Positions 1 through 11,650 of a DNA stretch of 64,000 nucleotides are shown in pieces. Origin of the DNA: Crambe crambe. Lineage: Eukaryota > Porifera > Demospongiae > Poecilosclerida > Crambeidae. The notes under the pieces were generated by a model, which saw nothing but the letters and a program-made list of their open reading frames with translations, had not been told where the DNA came from and did not search any database. Location: the NCBI GenBank assembly GCA_963924555.1, contig OZ004584.1, positions 8,749,753 through 8,813,752 on the forward strand, given 5' to 3'. The first letter of the stretch is position 1, and each line of letters starts with the position of its first letter. A program made the translations under genes and the position numbers.

Positions 1-129
1 AGGCAAGGCCTAAAAGATTCAGGCATTTCCACTAAAACTTGAGCCCCGCAGTAATAATAATGCTAGCTAGAGCTATTTTATCATGATTCATCTTCAGCTA
101 GTTACCTGCTCTTCAGGAACTTGCTGGAT

Positions 130-3100
130 ACTCTGTTCCTTGGAAGGTTTTCAATGCAAAGCCCCAAAACCACCAACCATGACCTCATCTAAACTTTGGA
201 CCTTGCGCGCGTGGGTGTTATTGAGCTAGTAGTAGTCTGAGCATGCGCAGAACTTTCAGCAGTGAAAATTGTGATTACAAATTTTTGAGGTGATATTGGT
301 CTACTACTTTGAATGCAGTGTTCAGTCTTTCAGCTTGTCAGGTGACCTTGAATTGAGCTGCATGAATAAGTCAATACATACAGAGCTACTCTGAGTCATG
401 ATTTCTCTCACCTGTGGGATGATCTCTGGCAATCTCTTCAAGTCCTGGATCCATCCTCTGCACACTCTTACCTATAATCCTCCAGCTTGGCCTTCCATAC
501 TTTTGATAATCATAATTCAGCTTCAGCCACTGCCCCAACATTATATTGAGGCAGACATCAACATCCCCTGGATTATTCTTCTTGATGGCCTCAATAGTGT
601 GTTGCTGAATGCGTAGTTTAGTGGCAAGCACTTCCCACTTGGCAGATATAGTTTCCACTGCATCAAACATATCACCCAAATCATTAATCCCTGAAATGAA
701 TAATAATCACACAGTTCAGCAGACAATCAAACACCCTCGCCTAATGTTGTGTCATCAATCGTTGATAAAATTGAAGATGGTAAAGTTTTAGGGTTAACTT
801 CAGTAAATTCCTATAATAAGAGGTGTTCATGCTCTTCACTAGGCCCAATTGAGTGCAATTAGTAGCCCTTGAATGAGTTCAGTCTTATATGGAACAAGGG
901 AATCTACTCACATTTTTTGGTTCGGTAGTTGAAGGGGAGGTCCCTGACTGATCATCTACAGATTGAGATGGAGACTCTGCAGTGTTAATTGACATGAACC
1001 ATGAAGGGGTGACAGCATGCATCATGGATGGTGTGTCTTACTGGGAGTGGGAGTGGGGAGTTCAAAGTAGAATTCCCCAATATCCAATCCACTAACTTGC
1101 AGTTCTGGTGGAATAAAAGCAGTGCCTGTTGCTGCTTTGATGTGAGCTATGAACTTTGGAGGGTAGTCAAGAAGGTCTGAAACTCTAATTCTCAATAGTT
1201 CAGGAAGATGAATCTCTCTTTTTAGAATCTATGCAGTAAAATCATGAGTCATGGTTCCCGATAACTCAGCTCATGTAGCTACCTTTGTAGGATTTTTATC
1301 GAATCTGATATTCCATTCAGTTTTATCAGTGGCATCAATTACCACTTCTTCTGATACCATCTGGGCTATGATCTTGCTTCGTCCTTCCCATTTTTCCAGC
1401 ATACCTGTGTGTCCCTCCATGATTCTCCTATCACAATGCTGAAAGACAGAGTTAGAGTATCAGGAAAATCACTGTGTTAGTATAACATACTTGAATGTAC
1501 ATAGGATGATATAAGCACATGCAAAACACAGCAGACGCCTCATGGACATGGGAAGGATTCAAGTCACGATATAAATAATATGATCTATATCCTGTACACA
1601 AGAGGGTGAGTTTTTAGAAGACTCTATATAAGCATTAACTCCATGACTAACCTTTGGAAAGTTTTGGTGAGCTTTCTGAGTCATCCACTTCTTCATCTTC
1701 ATCTTCTTCTCTTTTCCTCTTGCCAATCTTTAAAAAGCAAAAGTGTCTCAGTGATATTTCTCCCACCTGGTCTCCAGGTTTGAATATTCCCTTGGTCCCC
1801 TGGATGTTTCTGAAGACAGACAGGTGGATTGGACTCCATGTACACAGGGATGGAGCTAGCTGAGAGGAACACCATGTCCTCACAATCCTCTTCACTCTTC
1901 AAGCAAGCATGGTGATGCATCCTGACTGTGACATCCTTTGAAAATGTCATTCTCTTGCTGTGTGTGATCAAGTAAGTGGGACTTGCTGACTCGTAGCCGT
2001 CTGGTAACTCAAATGGTTCACTGAAGCAAGGATGAATGGACAGGTCTAGAGATTCTTCTTCGATGTTTAGTGAGTTTTCAGGAATGACTACAGAGATTCC
2101 CACATCCTCTAGCTCATGTATCAAAGTTTCTCTTGATGTAACATGTTCTGCAATGGGCATTTGGTAAAAGTAAACTCCTGGGTAGTAGGAGTCAATCCCT
2201 AAAATTAAAATAAGTTGCTGATTAAAGTAATGTGGATGATGTGTAGATTACTTACGAATATCACTGTTTTCTTCATCCAATAAAGTCTGTAACTATAATG
2301 GGCAGAAAATAAATAAAGTTCACTATAATATACATAAGGAATAAAATGGCATTCAGTATCAGCTACCTATGCAATATCAATTGCAGCTCTAAAGTAGTAG
2401 AAAACATACCAAATTTTGAAATAATGAAAAAGTATAGTGACTTCATGAGAACAGACATCAAATATGGTCTCTCCTTCATAAGTAGTCAAGTGTACATTAG
2501 CTCCATATGCTACGAGAAGACCACAAATTTCCACATCTCCAGCTTGTGCTGCGTACATCAGAGGAAACCAGCCCTTGTTATCTTGCATGTCGATTTGAGC
2601 ACCTTTTTTCAGAAGTAGAGAAACAGTATCTGGATTTCCATTGGAGCTAGCACACTGGTCAACTTTGATGATGTCATAATCTGTTGCTAACTCTAACAGT
2701 GGAGTTCCTCAACTGTAACTTTGGCTCCATGTTGAAACAAAACCTTAACTGATTCAGTGTGCTGATCTTTAACTGCTAAATATAGAGCAGATAATCCATC
2801 AATGTTCCCCATATCAACTTGAGCACCTTTCTCTAGTAGCATTCAGTGTGACCATTCTGACTTGCTAACATTAAAGCAGACCCTCCATCTTTTCCCTGCA
2901 TATCAACTTGAGCTTCTTTCTCTAGTAGCAGTTTGACCACTTCAGTGTGACCATTCTGACTTGCTAACATTAAAGCAGACCCTCCATCTTTTCCCTACAT
3001 ATCGACTTGAGCTTCTTTCTCTAGTAGCAGTTTGACAACTTCAGTGTGACAATTCTGACTTGCTAACATTAAAGCAGACCCTCCATCTTTTCCCTACATA

Positions 3101-4423
3101 TCGACTTGAGCTTCTTTCTCTAGTAGCAGTTTGACAACTTCAGTGTGACAATTCTGACTTGCTAACATTAAAGCAGACCCTCCATCTTTTCCCTGCATAT
3201 CGACTTGAGCTTCTTTCTCTAGTAGCAGTTTGACCACTTCAGTGTGACAATTTTGACTTGCTAACATTAAAGCAGACCCTCCATCTTTTCCCTGCATATC
3301 GACTTGAGGGTCTTTCTCTAGTAGCAGTTTGACCACTTCAGTGTGACCATTCTGACCTGCTATCGTTAAAGCAGACGATCCATCTTTTCCCTGCATATCG
3401 ACTTGAGCGTCTTTCTCTAGTAGCAGTTTAACCACTTCAGTGTGACCCTTCTCGCTTCCTAATATTAAAGCAGACCATCCATTATTGTCCTGCATATTGA
3501 CTTGAGCACCTTTCTCTAGTAACAGATTGACCACTTCAGTGTGACCCTTCTCACTTCCTGATATTAAAGCAGACCATCCATTATTGTTCTGCATATTGAC
3601 TTGAGTACCTTTTTCTAGTAGCAGTTTGACCACTTCAGTGTGACCATTGTGACTTGCTTTCATTAAAGCAGACCATCCATTATTGTTCCCTTGAGCATCT
3701 TTCTCTAGTAGCAGTTTGACCACTTCAGTGTGGCCATTCTTACTTGCTAGCATTAAAGCAGACCATCCATTATTGTTCCCTTGAGCATCTTTCTCTAGTA
3801 GCAGTTTGACCACTTCAGTGTGACCATTCTTACTTGCTAGCATTAAAGGAGACCATCCATAATTATCTATCAAATCAAATTTGGCTCCGTTATTTAGCAG
3901 ACTCTTGATCACTTTAGTGTGCCCACAACTGCTTGCTATCATTAATGCAGTATATCTTCTTGCTTGTCAATTATACTAGCATCTTTTGCTAATAGAATTT
4001 CAATCTTTTCTTCGTGTCCATCAAAACTTGCCTTAAGAAATTCAGACCATGCATTGTTCATTCCTTTTCACAGAGAACAGTTCCATTTTTCTTATCCTTT
4101 TCATTGTCAGCTCCAGAATTATTCGTTTCATGCATCTCATTTATGGCATTCAATTTCTCAGTATCTCTGTTTGAATAATCCTGCATATGGCTACTGTCAT
4201 CATGAATCATTGGTGCAATTTGGTTAGCATAATCATCCTTGTCCTGCTCCTGTTTTATATTCTTATAACTTTTGTCTGGATCTACTCCAAGAGTAGTACT
4301 AACTTTTTTCAATCCCTTTACTACCGTCTGGCGTGTGCGCCAAATGAAAGTACAACTTTTGTCATAATACTTTTTAGGAATATTGCGTCTGTATACAACT
4401 CTTTCAACGTGCTCTTCACTCAT
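130..4423 (-). pseudogene. Copy A: decayed ankyrin-ZU5-death-domain gene
   Basis: Reading leftward: an N-terminal region (4423 down to about 4058), ankyrin repeats (about 3950 to 2410), a 12-residue exon LQTLLDEENSDI, a ZU5 exon (2198-1652), linker exons, and a death-domain exon (690-412, core WEVLATKLRIQQHTIEAIKK). Damage relative to copy C: frame breaks near 4058 and 3957, TAG stops at 3094-3096 and 2995-2997, a 10-base loss near 2840, a 30-base in-frame loss near 2650, a 10-base loss near 2710, and a 2-base loss in the ZU5 exon near 1820. The death domain is open but lacks one Phe codon present in copies B and C. The family would be an intracellular adaptor or receptor signalling through its death domain; that role is inferred. 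Assembly errors could explain single lesions but hardly all of them. Confidence 0.8.
2410..3950 (-). repeat. Ankyrin-repeat tract of copy A
   Basis: Tandem 99-base (33-codon) and 90-base units encode ankyrin repeats with the pattern GHTEVVKLLLEKGAQVDMQ. Some units lack the four-residue VDMQ linker (EKDAQGNNNGWSAL). Several neighbouring units are almost identical at the DNA level, which points to recent unequal exchange or conversion. Two units carry the same TAG stop at the same position. Confidence 0.9.
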
Positions 4424-5233
4424 AATGGAAGGAGAATATTTTCATTGAGTTAAGAAATATCTAACACAATTAATGGAGTATGGACACCACTCCAAGGCAG
4501 AGGTCTAAAGGTCAAGTGACTCCTTGTTGAGTGGAATTGGGTATGAGGCTAAACCCTTGGCCTTGAGATTAAAAGTATTGCTATTCTGTGCATGTATAAC
4601 ACAAGTAGTCTGGCATAGTCTACCCTTTACCATATTTCCCTCAGGTCCGGCCTTAACAAACTACAAGAATTGCAATTCACAAGGTCACATTTTGCGTGAT
4701 CAAGGGATAAGTGAATGCAAGTAGAGATTAGTGTGCATATGTGTAGCAGGAACTTTTTTTTTTGTTAGTTGATAAAAAATTGGTGTGGGTAAATTTTGTT
4801 AAAGACCACAAAATCCATGACAATTTCTGAAGCTCAAAGGCTAGGCATTTATACATTATGTGCATGCGAATTTGACCAGACCTTCCCTTGGGTTGGTAAA
4901 GGGTCGGCCCGCGAGACGCTTTCTCGAGCGCGCGCGCTCGCTCGATTGGCAGGCTAGCCCTAGTCCTAGTCCTTCTCCTTCTTTTATGAGCTCAGCTTAA
5001 TCGCTCACCAAGCTTGGTTGTGATCCAGCATTGCAACACAAGAGCTATGAAATGAAACAAGAACAGCTACAGACCTTGCCTCCTTCCCCTACCACTCTAT
5101 GAACTTAATTAATCAGCATAACATAGAATTAATATAAAAAAACAGTTATAAGGGAAAAAAGTGCTAACTACTTCCTACAAAAATGAGACATTCATAGATA
5201 CAGCTCTAAAGAATTCTATTTAAAAAATAAAAG
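4424..5233. other. Intergenic, no gene seen
   Basis: No supported coding exon. At 4500-4640 there is sequence like that at 34790-34860 (the shared phrase includes gggtatgaggctaa), a short dispersed repeat related to the TAGCC/GGCTA element ends. At 4910-4950 there is a CpG-rich patch of alternating CG and CTCG. Confidence 0.4.
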
Positions 5234-5507
5234 AAACAAGTATGAGAAAAAAACATTTATTCTAGCTAATAAATGAAGGTGATGTAGGTAACTGGTCAAA
5301 AAAGAGTTGGAACAAGAGCTGAATAGATGAGATTATGCAAGGATGAAGTCGAATCCGGGTGCAATCACTAGTGTGACATACCCACATTTGACTTCATCCT
5401 TCCATAATCTCATCTATTCAGCTCTTTTCCAACTCTTTTTTGATCAGTTACCTAGTCATTCCTACATCACCTTCATTAGAATAAATGTTTTTTTCTTTAC
5501 TTGTATA
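5234..5507. mobile_element. Palindromic foldback MITE
   Basis: The left arm (about 5234-5345) reads as the reverse complement of the right arm (about 5388-5507). Both contain acatttattcta, gatgtagg and the segment covering gagttgg to gaatagatgagatta. The arms are about 110 bases with a roughly 40-base centre. No coding capacity. Confidence 0.75.
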
Positions 5508-6274
5508 AATAGATAGCTATCAGTGTATAGTATCACTTGATAATTTTTTTCACCAGTTAGGCCATACCAATAAGATTTTATGTTGCTCGGCCCTACTGAT
5601 CACGAAATCAAGATTAGAGTCTAGATAAAGCACGCCTAATTACTGCATTGCAATATTGGCCTGAAAGGATGATTACTGTGGAAATTTCGAATTGTATACA
5701 GGGTTCTATCTACTGGGGTAGGTGGGGTAGAAGCTTCTACCCCAAAACTTGCCTGCAGACAGTCTTAAAATTAGTATTGAGTGTAGCACTTATACACAGG
5801 GCTGGATCCAGGGGTGGGGTTGAACCAGGCTATTATAAAATGACAATGTAATTTGACAATTCTTACTTAGCCATGTCTATTTTTCTTTGACAACTTGTGT
5901 TTCTCCTCTAAAGTAGTGTAATTAGAAGAGAGAACATGTTACATGTGTGGGCTAACTAAACATGCAGTTAGCTACTATATCATCATCTAAGGGTACATCA
6001 AAGAAAATGTAGCTATACATGACACATCATCCATTTTGGCTTTCACTTTCAAGGTCACACATTGGATAACTTGGTGCATACTAACTGATTTTCTTTTACG
6101 ATCACACCTAGTACCTGTGACCACTTCAAAGATATCTTTTGGAGCACTTTGGCTTACATTTTCAAGGTCACACATTAGATAACTCAGTGCATAGCTACTA
6201 ACTGTGATTTAGGGACCTGCTGTCCATTTTCTTCGCTAGAACTTCAATGAGTCAAATTGTTGTTGTGCTGTTAG
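5508..6274. other. Non-coding spacer with a short direct repeat
   Basis: No gene is recognised. The phrase tttcaaggtcacacatt occurs twice (about 6048 and 6154), roughly 100 bases apart, followed each time by a related tail ending in gtgcata: a degenerate tandem duplication. Upstream exons of the enolase-superfamily gene would be expected here but I could not identify them. Confidence 0.4.
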
Positions 6275-7668
6275 CTACTACGATGATTACCATGGCTACA
6301 CTGAGTTGAAGCATGCTCTGACAGGGACCACCCTTGTCACCACTGGCGAACACGAATACTCACGGTAAGTGCACTCTATTTGATTGGTGGTAAAGTATAT
6401 TATTTCAAGTCTAACCTTAGTCTTATTGTTGCGTGACCATGTGATTCTTTTTCTAAAAGAAAAAACACTCCAATAGCACGATGGTCAAGATCAGAGCTAT
6501 TAAGGTCTAGCATAATTGTTTGGATAACTACAACACAAAGCATAATTATACCAAACAGTATGCGGAAAGGTCAGAATCTGTCTTATCACATACAATAGTG
6601 ACTGTATTTTTGTGTGTCTGTGGTCATATGTAGTTATGGTTACCATCTCCTGATAGAGGGTAACTGTGCAGACATTATCCAACCGGACGTCACTTGGATG
6701 GGTGGCATCACTGAGGCAAGTGTTATGAAACATTGCTCCAAGCAATTGGGGCTCTTCTAAAATGAAAATATAACTAATTTCCCATTGTTATCATTTTCTG
6801 TATGAGTAGTTTCACCACTTCAGTGCTATTCTCTCGTAGGTAATCATGTTATTCACTGGGTAGTCACCTGACCCGTGCCTTCTCTCAGATCTCGGTCACG
6901 CATGGGTAGTGACAGTGTTGTCCACTTGCTGTCGTCTCACAGGGTGGTCATAGTGATAGTGTCTGCAATTTCAAAAGGAATTTGTATGACTTTGGCAATG
7001 GCATGTAGTGAGACACTGGATTCCTATGGCTGGAATCCAAAAAATATATTATCCACCACTACTTTCAGTACAGGGAGCTAGATTTCTGGTCCCTAATTCA
7101 AGTAATTATTAGCAGCACTTATGCATCCTCAAAAGTAGCATAGTTTTGGGCAGAATGGGTTGAACCTTAATGCCAGCACAATACTGGCATAATACTTCCA
7201 GGGGTTGGCAGATATGGAGGTATTGATGTCGACTCTTGAGTTCCTTTGTATAAACTGCTGAATTAGAGTAGCCACCTACATTATTGGTGGTGGTAACAAA
7301 AAACCGGAATAACATCAACCTCAGTCCAAAGGTCAGTCCATGGTTACAGTACAGACCTGCATAGTCAATGAAAAGCAGCCGCTTCTATTTTATGTACATT
7401 TCAATCCTCAAGTGTAATGTACTGTTTTATTGCTTCTGTTCTGGTAGGCTGATACAGTTGTCCCCTATTTTGGAGATCTCTTTACAGACGAACCTCTACC
7501 AGCCAATGGCTACATCGACTTGCCCAATAAGTATGTGGAGTTGTGGAGTTTTAGATGATGTCCAGTTTCATACTGAAATGCTTTTCTTGTTGTGTGTTCA
7601 CTTGCAGGTTAGGATTTGGAGTGACGTTGAATAAGGAAGGGTTAGTGCGTCCTGACAGGTTGGTTTGA
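6275..7668 (+). pseudogene. Enolase superfamily (mandelate racemase / rhamnonate dehydratase-like), C-terminal exons
   Basis: Four plus-strand exons are seen: 6275-6364 (YYDDYHGYTELK, LVTTGEHEYS), 6634-6715 (YGYHLLIEGN, CADIIQPDVTWMGGITE), 7448-7530 (ADTVVPYFGDLFTDEPLPAN) and 7608-7668 (LGFGVTLNKEGLVRP, then a stop). Junction phases fit: 6364/6634 join in frame, as do 7530/7608. The motifs match the barrel end and C-terminus of sugar-acid dehydratases of the MR/MLE group, which abstract a proton alpha to a carboxylate and dehydrate the sugar acid, using Mg2+. The second exon would use a GC donor (GAG|GCAAGT). An exon expected between 6716 and 7448 (the segment normally carrying the late-barrel PHG motif) is not recognisable, and N-terminal exons are absent. 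Either a partial, probably dead gene, or one with diverged exons I missed. Confidence 0.65.
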
Positions 7669-8069
7669 GCACCCATTCATGATTGTGTTATGTACAGCTG
7701 TCAACTAGGTTTTACACAATATGCCACCTTCAATCATCAACATCATCCACAGGTCTTCAATAACCCCACCCCACTTAATCACAAGGCCCACCAGCCTCCA
7801 ATGTCCCCCACTTAACCACCAGACAATGTAGTGTCTATTGAATACCAGCCAAGGAGGTTATACCTGAATCAGGTGGTGTGAGTCAGGGTCATTTTATTTT
7901 TGGTATGCATGCCTGCTGCAGGTGGAAAAGCAAAGTGAAGCCAATAAAAAGACTTACCAGTCCTCCAATGAATTTTAAGTTTATATGAATTATTGATCAC
8001 CAATACTGTGTTATAATATGATCACTACAATGTGTGCAGGAGTTATGAATGCTATTAAGCAATAATCAT

Positions 8070-8199
8070 ATTGAGTTTGGAGTATATCCTTCTGGGGCCT
8101 GGACACTACCTCCAGCAAGGGGTGACTTGATCCATCCTTCTTGCACCTGTTACTCAAACAGTGGTATCCTTTAGGACAACAATGCTTGCGCATGCGCAT
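8070..8199 (-). pseudogene. Granulin C-terminal fragment
   Basis: Encodes HCCPKGYHCLSNRCKK followed by HPLLEVVSRPQKDIL, the end of a granulin module and the same C-terminal tail (PQKDIL) as the granulin genes at 8318 and 13142. The cysteine spacing is kept but the rest of the module is missing, and the reading frame runs on past the usual stop. An isolated relic of a further tandem copy. Confidence 0.65.
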
Positions 8200-8720
8200 G
8201 CCATGGTCTGTGGCGTATAAGTAACAAATTTAATAGTGTTATGGTGTTATGCACATAATATCTACAAGGTGGATGTTTCAGGGGGAAAGTCACTTTTAAT
8301 GTTAGTCATTTAGACAGTTAAAGAATATCTTTTTGTGGCTTCAACACCAATTTGAGCAGAGGGTGTTCAGCTCCAGGTGGCTTGACGCAAGCAGTAGGTG
8401 CACAACTGTAGCCTTCAGGACAACAATGTGTCATGTCGCTACAACAATTAGCATCGGGTATAGGACAGCATCCATAGCTTCCTCCCACTACGCTGCAACA
8501 CGTTTGACCATCTTTGCACGTTCCATTATCAAGACAGACGATTGTGGGAGACTTTTCTTTTGCACTCGTCACCATTAGGACAGTACACATTCAGTACTTT
8601 CGGCTTGACTGATTCCTGAAGAGGCTGATCACCTCCAGATGAAGTACAATTTCCATTAAGATAGCCTGCAGGGCAACATTTCGAGTTGGCAGTGTTGCAA
8701 CAAACGGGAAAGGCTGTGTA

Positions 8721-8902
8721 CACTGCAAAAACGAAATTGTTATTTTAACAAACTTGCTTAGTTAGGTGAGATTAATCATTTGAAATCTGTCAAAATGACG
8801 CTATATTTTTGGTGAATACAACAAACTGTTTGGTTATTTCAACGATGATTAGTCTTAATTAACTGTTATGTTTATTAAAATAACAATTCTGTTTTTGCAG
8901 TG
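8721..8902. mobile_element. MITE inserted in a granulin exon
   Basis: The ends are inverted repeats of about 30 bases: cactgcaaaaacgaaattgt at 8721 and its near reverse complement ending gtttttgcagtg at 8902. It is flanked by TA on each side (gtgTA|cactgc, gcagtg|TAgtg), as for Tc1/mariner-type insertion. Granulin coding sequence (PVCCDDYCC on one side, FPVCCNTANSKCC on the other) continues across it. Confidence 0.75.
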
Positions 8903-10437
8903 TAGTGCAGCAGTAATCATCACAACACACTGGATGGTCCAAAGTGCAACAACCACTCATGCCTCCACAACAAACCGGAAAGTTTATAGAACAGCACCCT
9001 TCACCGTAACAACAAACATTGCCCAACTGGCAGCACCTGTCACCCACTGCATGCAACAAACGCCATTCAGATGAGTTCCAGTCCCTGAATTGCAGCAATT
9101 AAGTTTGGCCATCAGCACACATTGAACCGCGATCACGTCCCCTACTCCTTTCATCTTGAGTAAAAACTGAGACTGCAAGTACAGGGAGAGTTAACTTATC
9201 ATACTTAGTTTAATATTAGCTAAACATTCCAGATCCTTCAAATTTCGGAAGATAATTGTTTAGCTCGACGAAAGTCACAGCAATTTCAATTACGGTTTAC
9301 GTTACTTGGCATCAGCTACCCTACCTACGGCTACCTACCTACCTAGCCAGTGTTAATGACATTCATGTTTCTGGTTAGGATTTTTCCTCACAACCATGCG
9401 GGCGGTAGTTATTATACCATTATTATCAATGTCAATTTTTCTAGCCACAAAATCATTATAAGTACAAGCACAGCAGCTGCTCAGCTGAATAGCTGTGTAT
9501 AATTAATGCAATAATGGCTTTACACTTAAAGGGAAATTTTTACGCCAAGTATTTCGTTAGGTACCTAATGGGAGGCTGATACGCTGGGAACATTGGTGGA
9601 TGAACACCTTGTGTTGGTTATGATAAACATAAAGACACATTTTTACGCCATCTAACAATCAGCGTATAATTTTTCCTTTATGATCAATAAACACAAGAGA
9701 GAAAACTTTACTTACCATGTGCCTGACATTTGGTTGTAGTAGGTATAGCTACATGTAATATACAGAGGAACTATAACAATACTGTGTCAGAATTCTCTTT
9801 ATTTGCTCACATCCTTGCCATGACAGCCCATTTCATAGTAATGTAGTCAAATACTGTTGCATTAAGCAAATAAATCAGGTCAGAATTATCATTACATGTG
9901 GTATCATCTGCTTCAGAAAGTGGCTTGGTCATGAGAGGACTCATTATGAATTGGTATGTGAAATTTGGCGATATATTATACTATTATCTCTCATGTAAGG
10001 CCGGACAAGTGCAGCATAGCTATCAGATATAGAAGATGACCCTTCAACTTCATTATCCCATTTATCGACCTTGTTGCGATTTTTTCCATTTCTGTTATGA
10101 TTAGCTAACACTTTTAATATTCAATCCCAATTCTTTGAGAGATTTTTTCCTGTGATGGTTCAATCTACTATAGCTGTTTTGCAGCAGCATCAGCTGATAT
10201 CCTAACCCCTGAGCAGTACTGTTTTTAGGTATGGATTATCAAATGACTGGTTAGCTATATATGCTTGGGGAGTAAATGGCTCAAGCTTTGTGTAGTAGGC
10301 CTATAGGATGACTATGCAAATTTTCAGCTGGTGAAACAGTTGATCAAATTACACCTCCACACCATCTCCTGCATGTGGTCAGATAAAATTGGTTGTAAAG
10401 CAAATTCTACGGGTAGACCAGTCTCACTTTTATGAGT

Positions 10438-10680
10438 TCAGCACTTGTTTATATAGCTATTTGAGTTTGGAACCACATGGTTACATTCATTGCATTTCTT
10501 AACCCCTTTACACCCAATAGTTGAGCTTTTGCACTTTCCTTTCAACTTTTCAATACTCATCTTATTTTTGCTGGTGCTGCTCTTGCTCAGTTGAATATCA
10601 GACCATATAAAATGAGATTCAGTATCGCTGTAATGAGGAAGTTTTGAAATGTTGTTGGGATAGTAAAGGACATTTTCCAA
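10438..10680 (-). CDS. Small Cys/His protein of unknown function, possible transposon ORF
   Basis: An 80-codon open frame with a basic, Ser/Lys-rich middle and the pattern CKSSTIGCKGVKKCNECNHV, four cysteines spaced like a zinc knuckle, near the C-terminus. It lies inside the long-TIR element (9516-12473), so a transposon-encoded or captured exon is plausible. I do not recognise the family. It may be one exon only; no splice signals were tested beyond inspection. Confidence 0.3.
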   Translation of the reverse strand: MENVLYYPNNISKLPHYSDTESHFIWSDIQLSKSSTSKNKMSIEKLKGKCKSSTIGCKGVKKCNECNHVVPNSNSYINKC

Positions 10681-11180
10681 TGGTGAATTGTGTAGCTAAT
10701 CCTGGGAATTGGTAGTTTTTTATATATTACTTTTGGACAATTCTTTCCAATTTTCTCTATCTTCAATCAGCTTTTTTAATATTGGGAGCATAATGCTTTT
10801 CCTTTACCAATTCTTTGCCAAACTTGCTTCACTTGTACATCGCGGCAGCGACTTGTACATTCTGCACTGACTCATGGTCTCTCAAAAGAGTGGTGGATGA
10901 TATTTGTAAGAATGTGCTGCTGCTGGATATATTATGTGTAACATTAAACCTGCTACATTTGGAACAGTTCAGGGATCATAATGAAAGTTTAAGTCTAACA
11001 GATAAAGGAAAAGCAATTGTAGTGCAACCGACTACCTTGAGCCTCCCACTCTTTTAAAGTTGCAAGATGCTGCAAGGAAAATGTTGCTGTGATTTACTGA
11101 GGTCTTCTCAATAATCAAAAAGGACTCCAATGCTGTTTGCACTTGAGGTGTAACACATTGATCACGAGCATGGTACGACT

Positions 11181-11650
11181 TCATATGAGGAATTGACCTG
11201 TACAATTATGATACATGTAATTGTTTTTATAGTACCACGAAAGCCTCTGTTCCTGGCCACCAGCATAAGCATCACAGCAACCATTTTCCAAGCCACAACG
11301 ATCTATAAGATGTTGCATATAAGACTCTGAATAATACCTTCTGCATCTAGATCTCCATTGGATCTCATAAAATAGCACAAGGTCCAAGTAGAAGCACAAT
11401 AATAAAGGACATTACAGTTGCACTGAGAAGTGTGCAACCACCACCACCACCACCACCACCACCACCACCACCACCACCAAAGCACATAGCCAGCTTGTAA
11501 AACAACAGGAGTATCAGGGGCAAAGAGAATGTTTGCTCCTCCATTGGGTGTAGGAGCAACTCTGGGGAAGTCATTTGCTTCTATAGAAGCAGGTTGAAAT
11601 GAGATCTCACCTCCAAGCTGAAGCAACAAGAACAGGAAGATAGCCTTCAT
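11181..11650 (-). CDS. Putative secreted protein with a (TGG)n-encoded Trp run
   Basis: An open frame starting at 11650 has a good signal peptide (MKAIFLFLLLQLGGEISF). It then reads into a run of about 14 TGG codons (repeat at 11437-11479) and a cysteine-containing tail. A second frame overlapping the 3' part (to 11181) encodes DRCGLENGCCDAYAGG, which also looks protein-like, so an intron or a frameshift near 11340 is likely. A 14-Trp run is improbable in a working protein; the triplet array may be an expansion or intronic. No homologue recognised. Confidence 0.3.
11437..11479. repeat. (CCA)n microsatellite
   Basis: About 14 uninterrupted CCA units (TGG on the minus strand), inside the signal-peptide ORF at 11303-11650. 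Confidence 0.95.

Noticed and set aside
3094..3942. Copy A ankyrin segment as an intact 282-residue protein
   Set aside because: It begins at an internal Met after a frameshift and ends at a repeat-internal TAG; domains continue on both sides.
11365..11574. Frame with a 14-Gly run
   Set aside because: The same CCA array in another frame; the signal peptide belongs to the overlapping frame starting at 11650.
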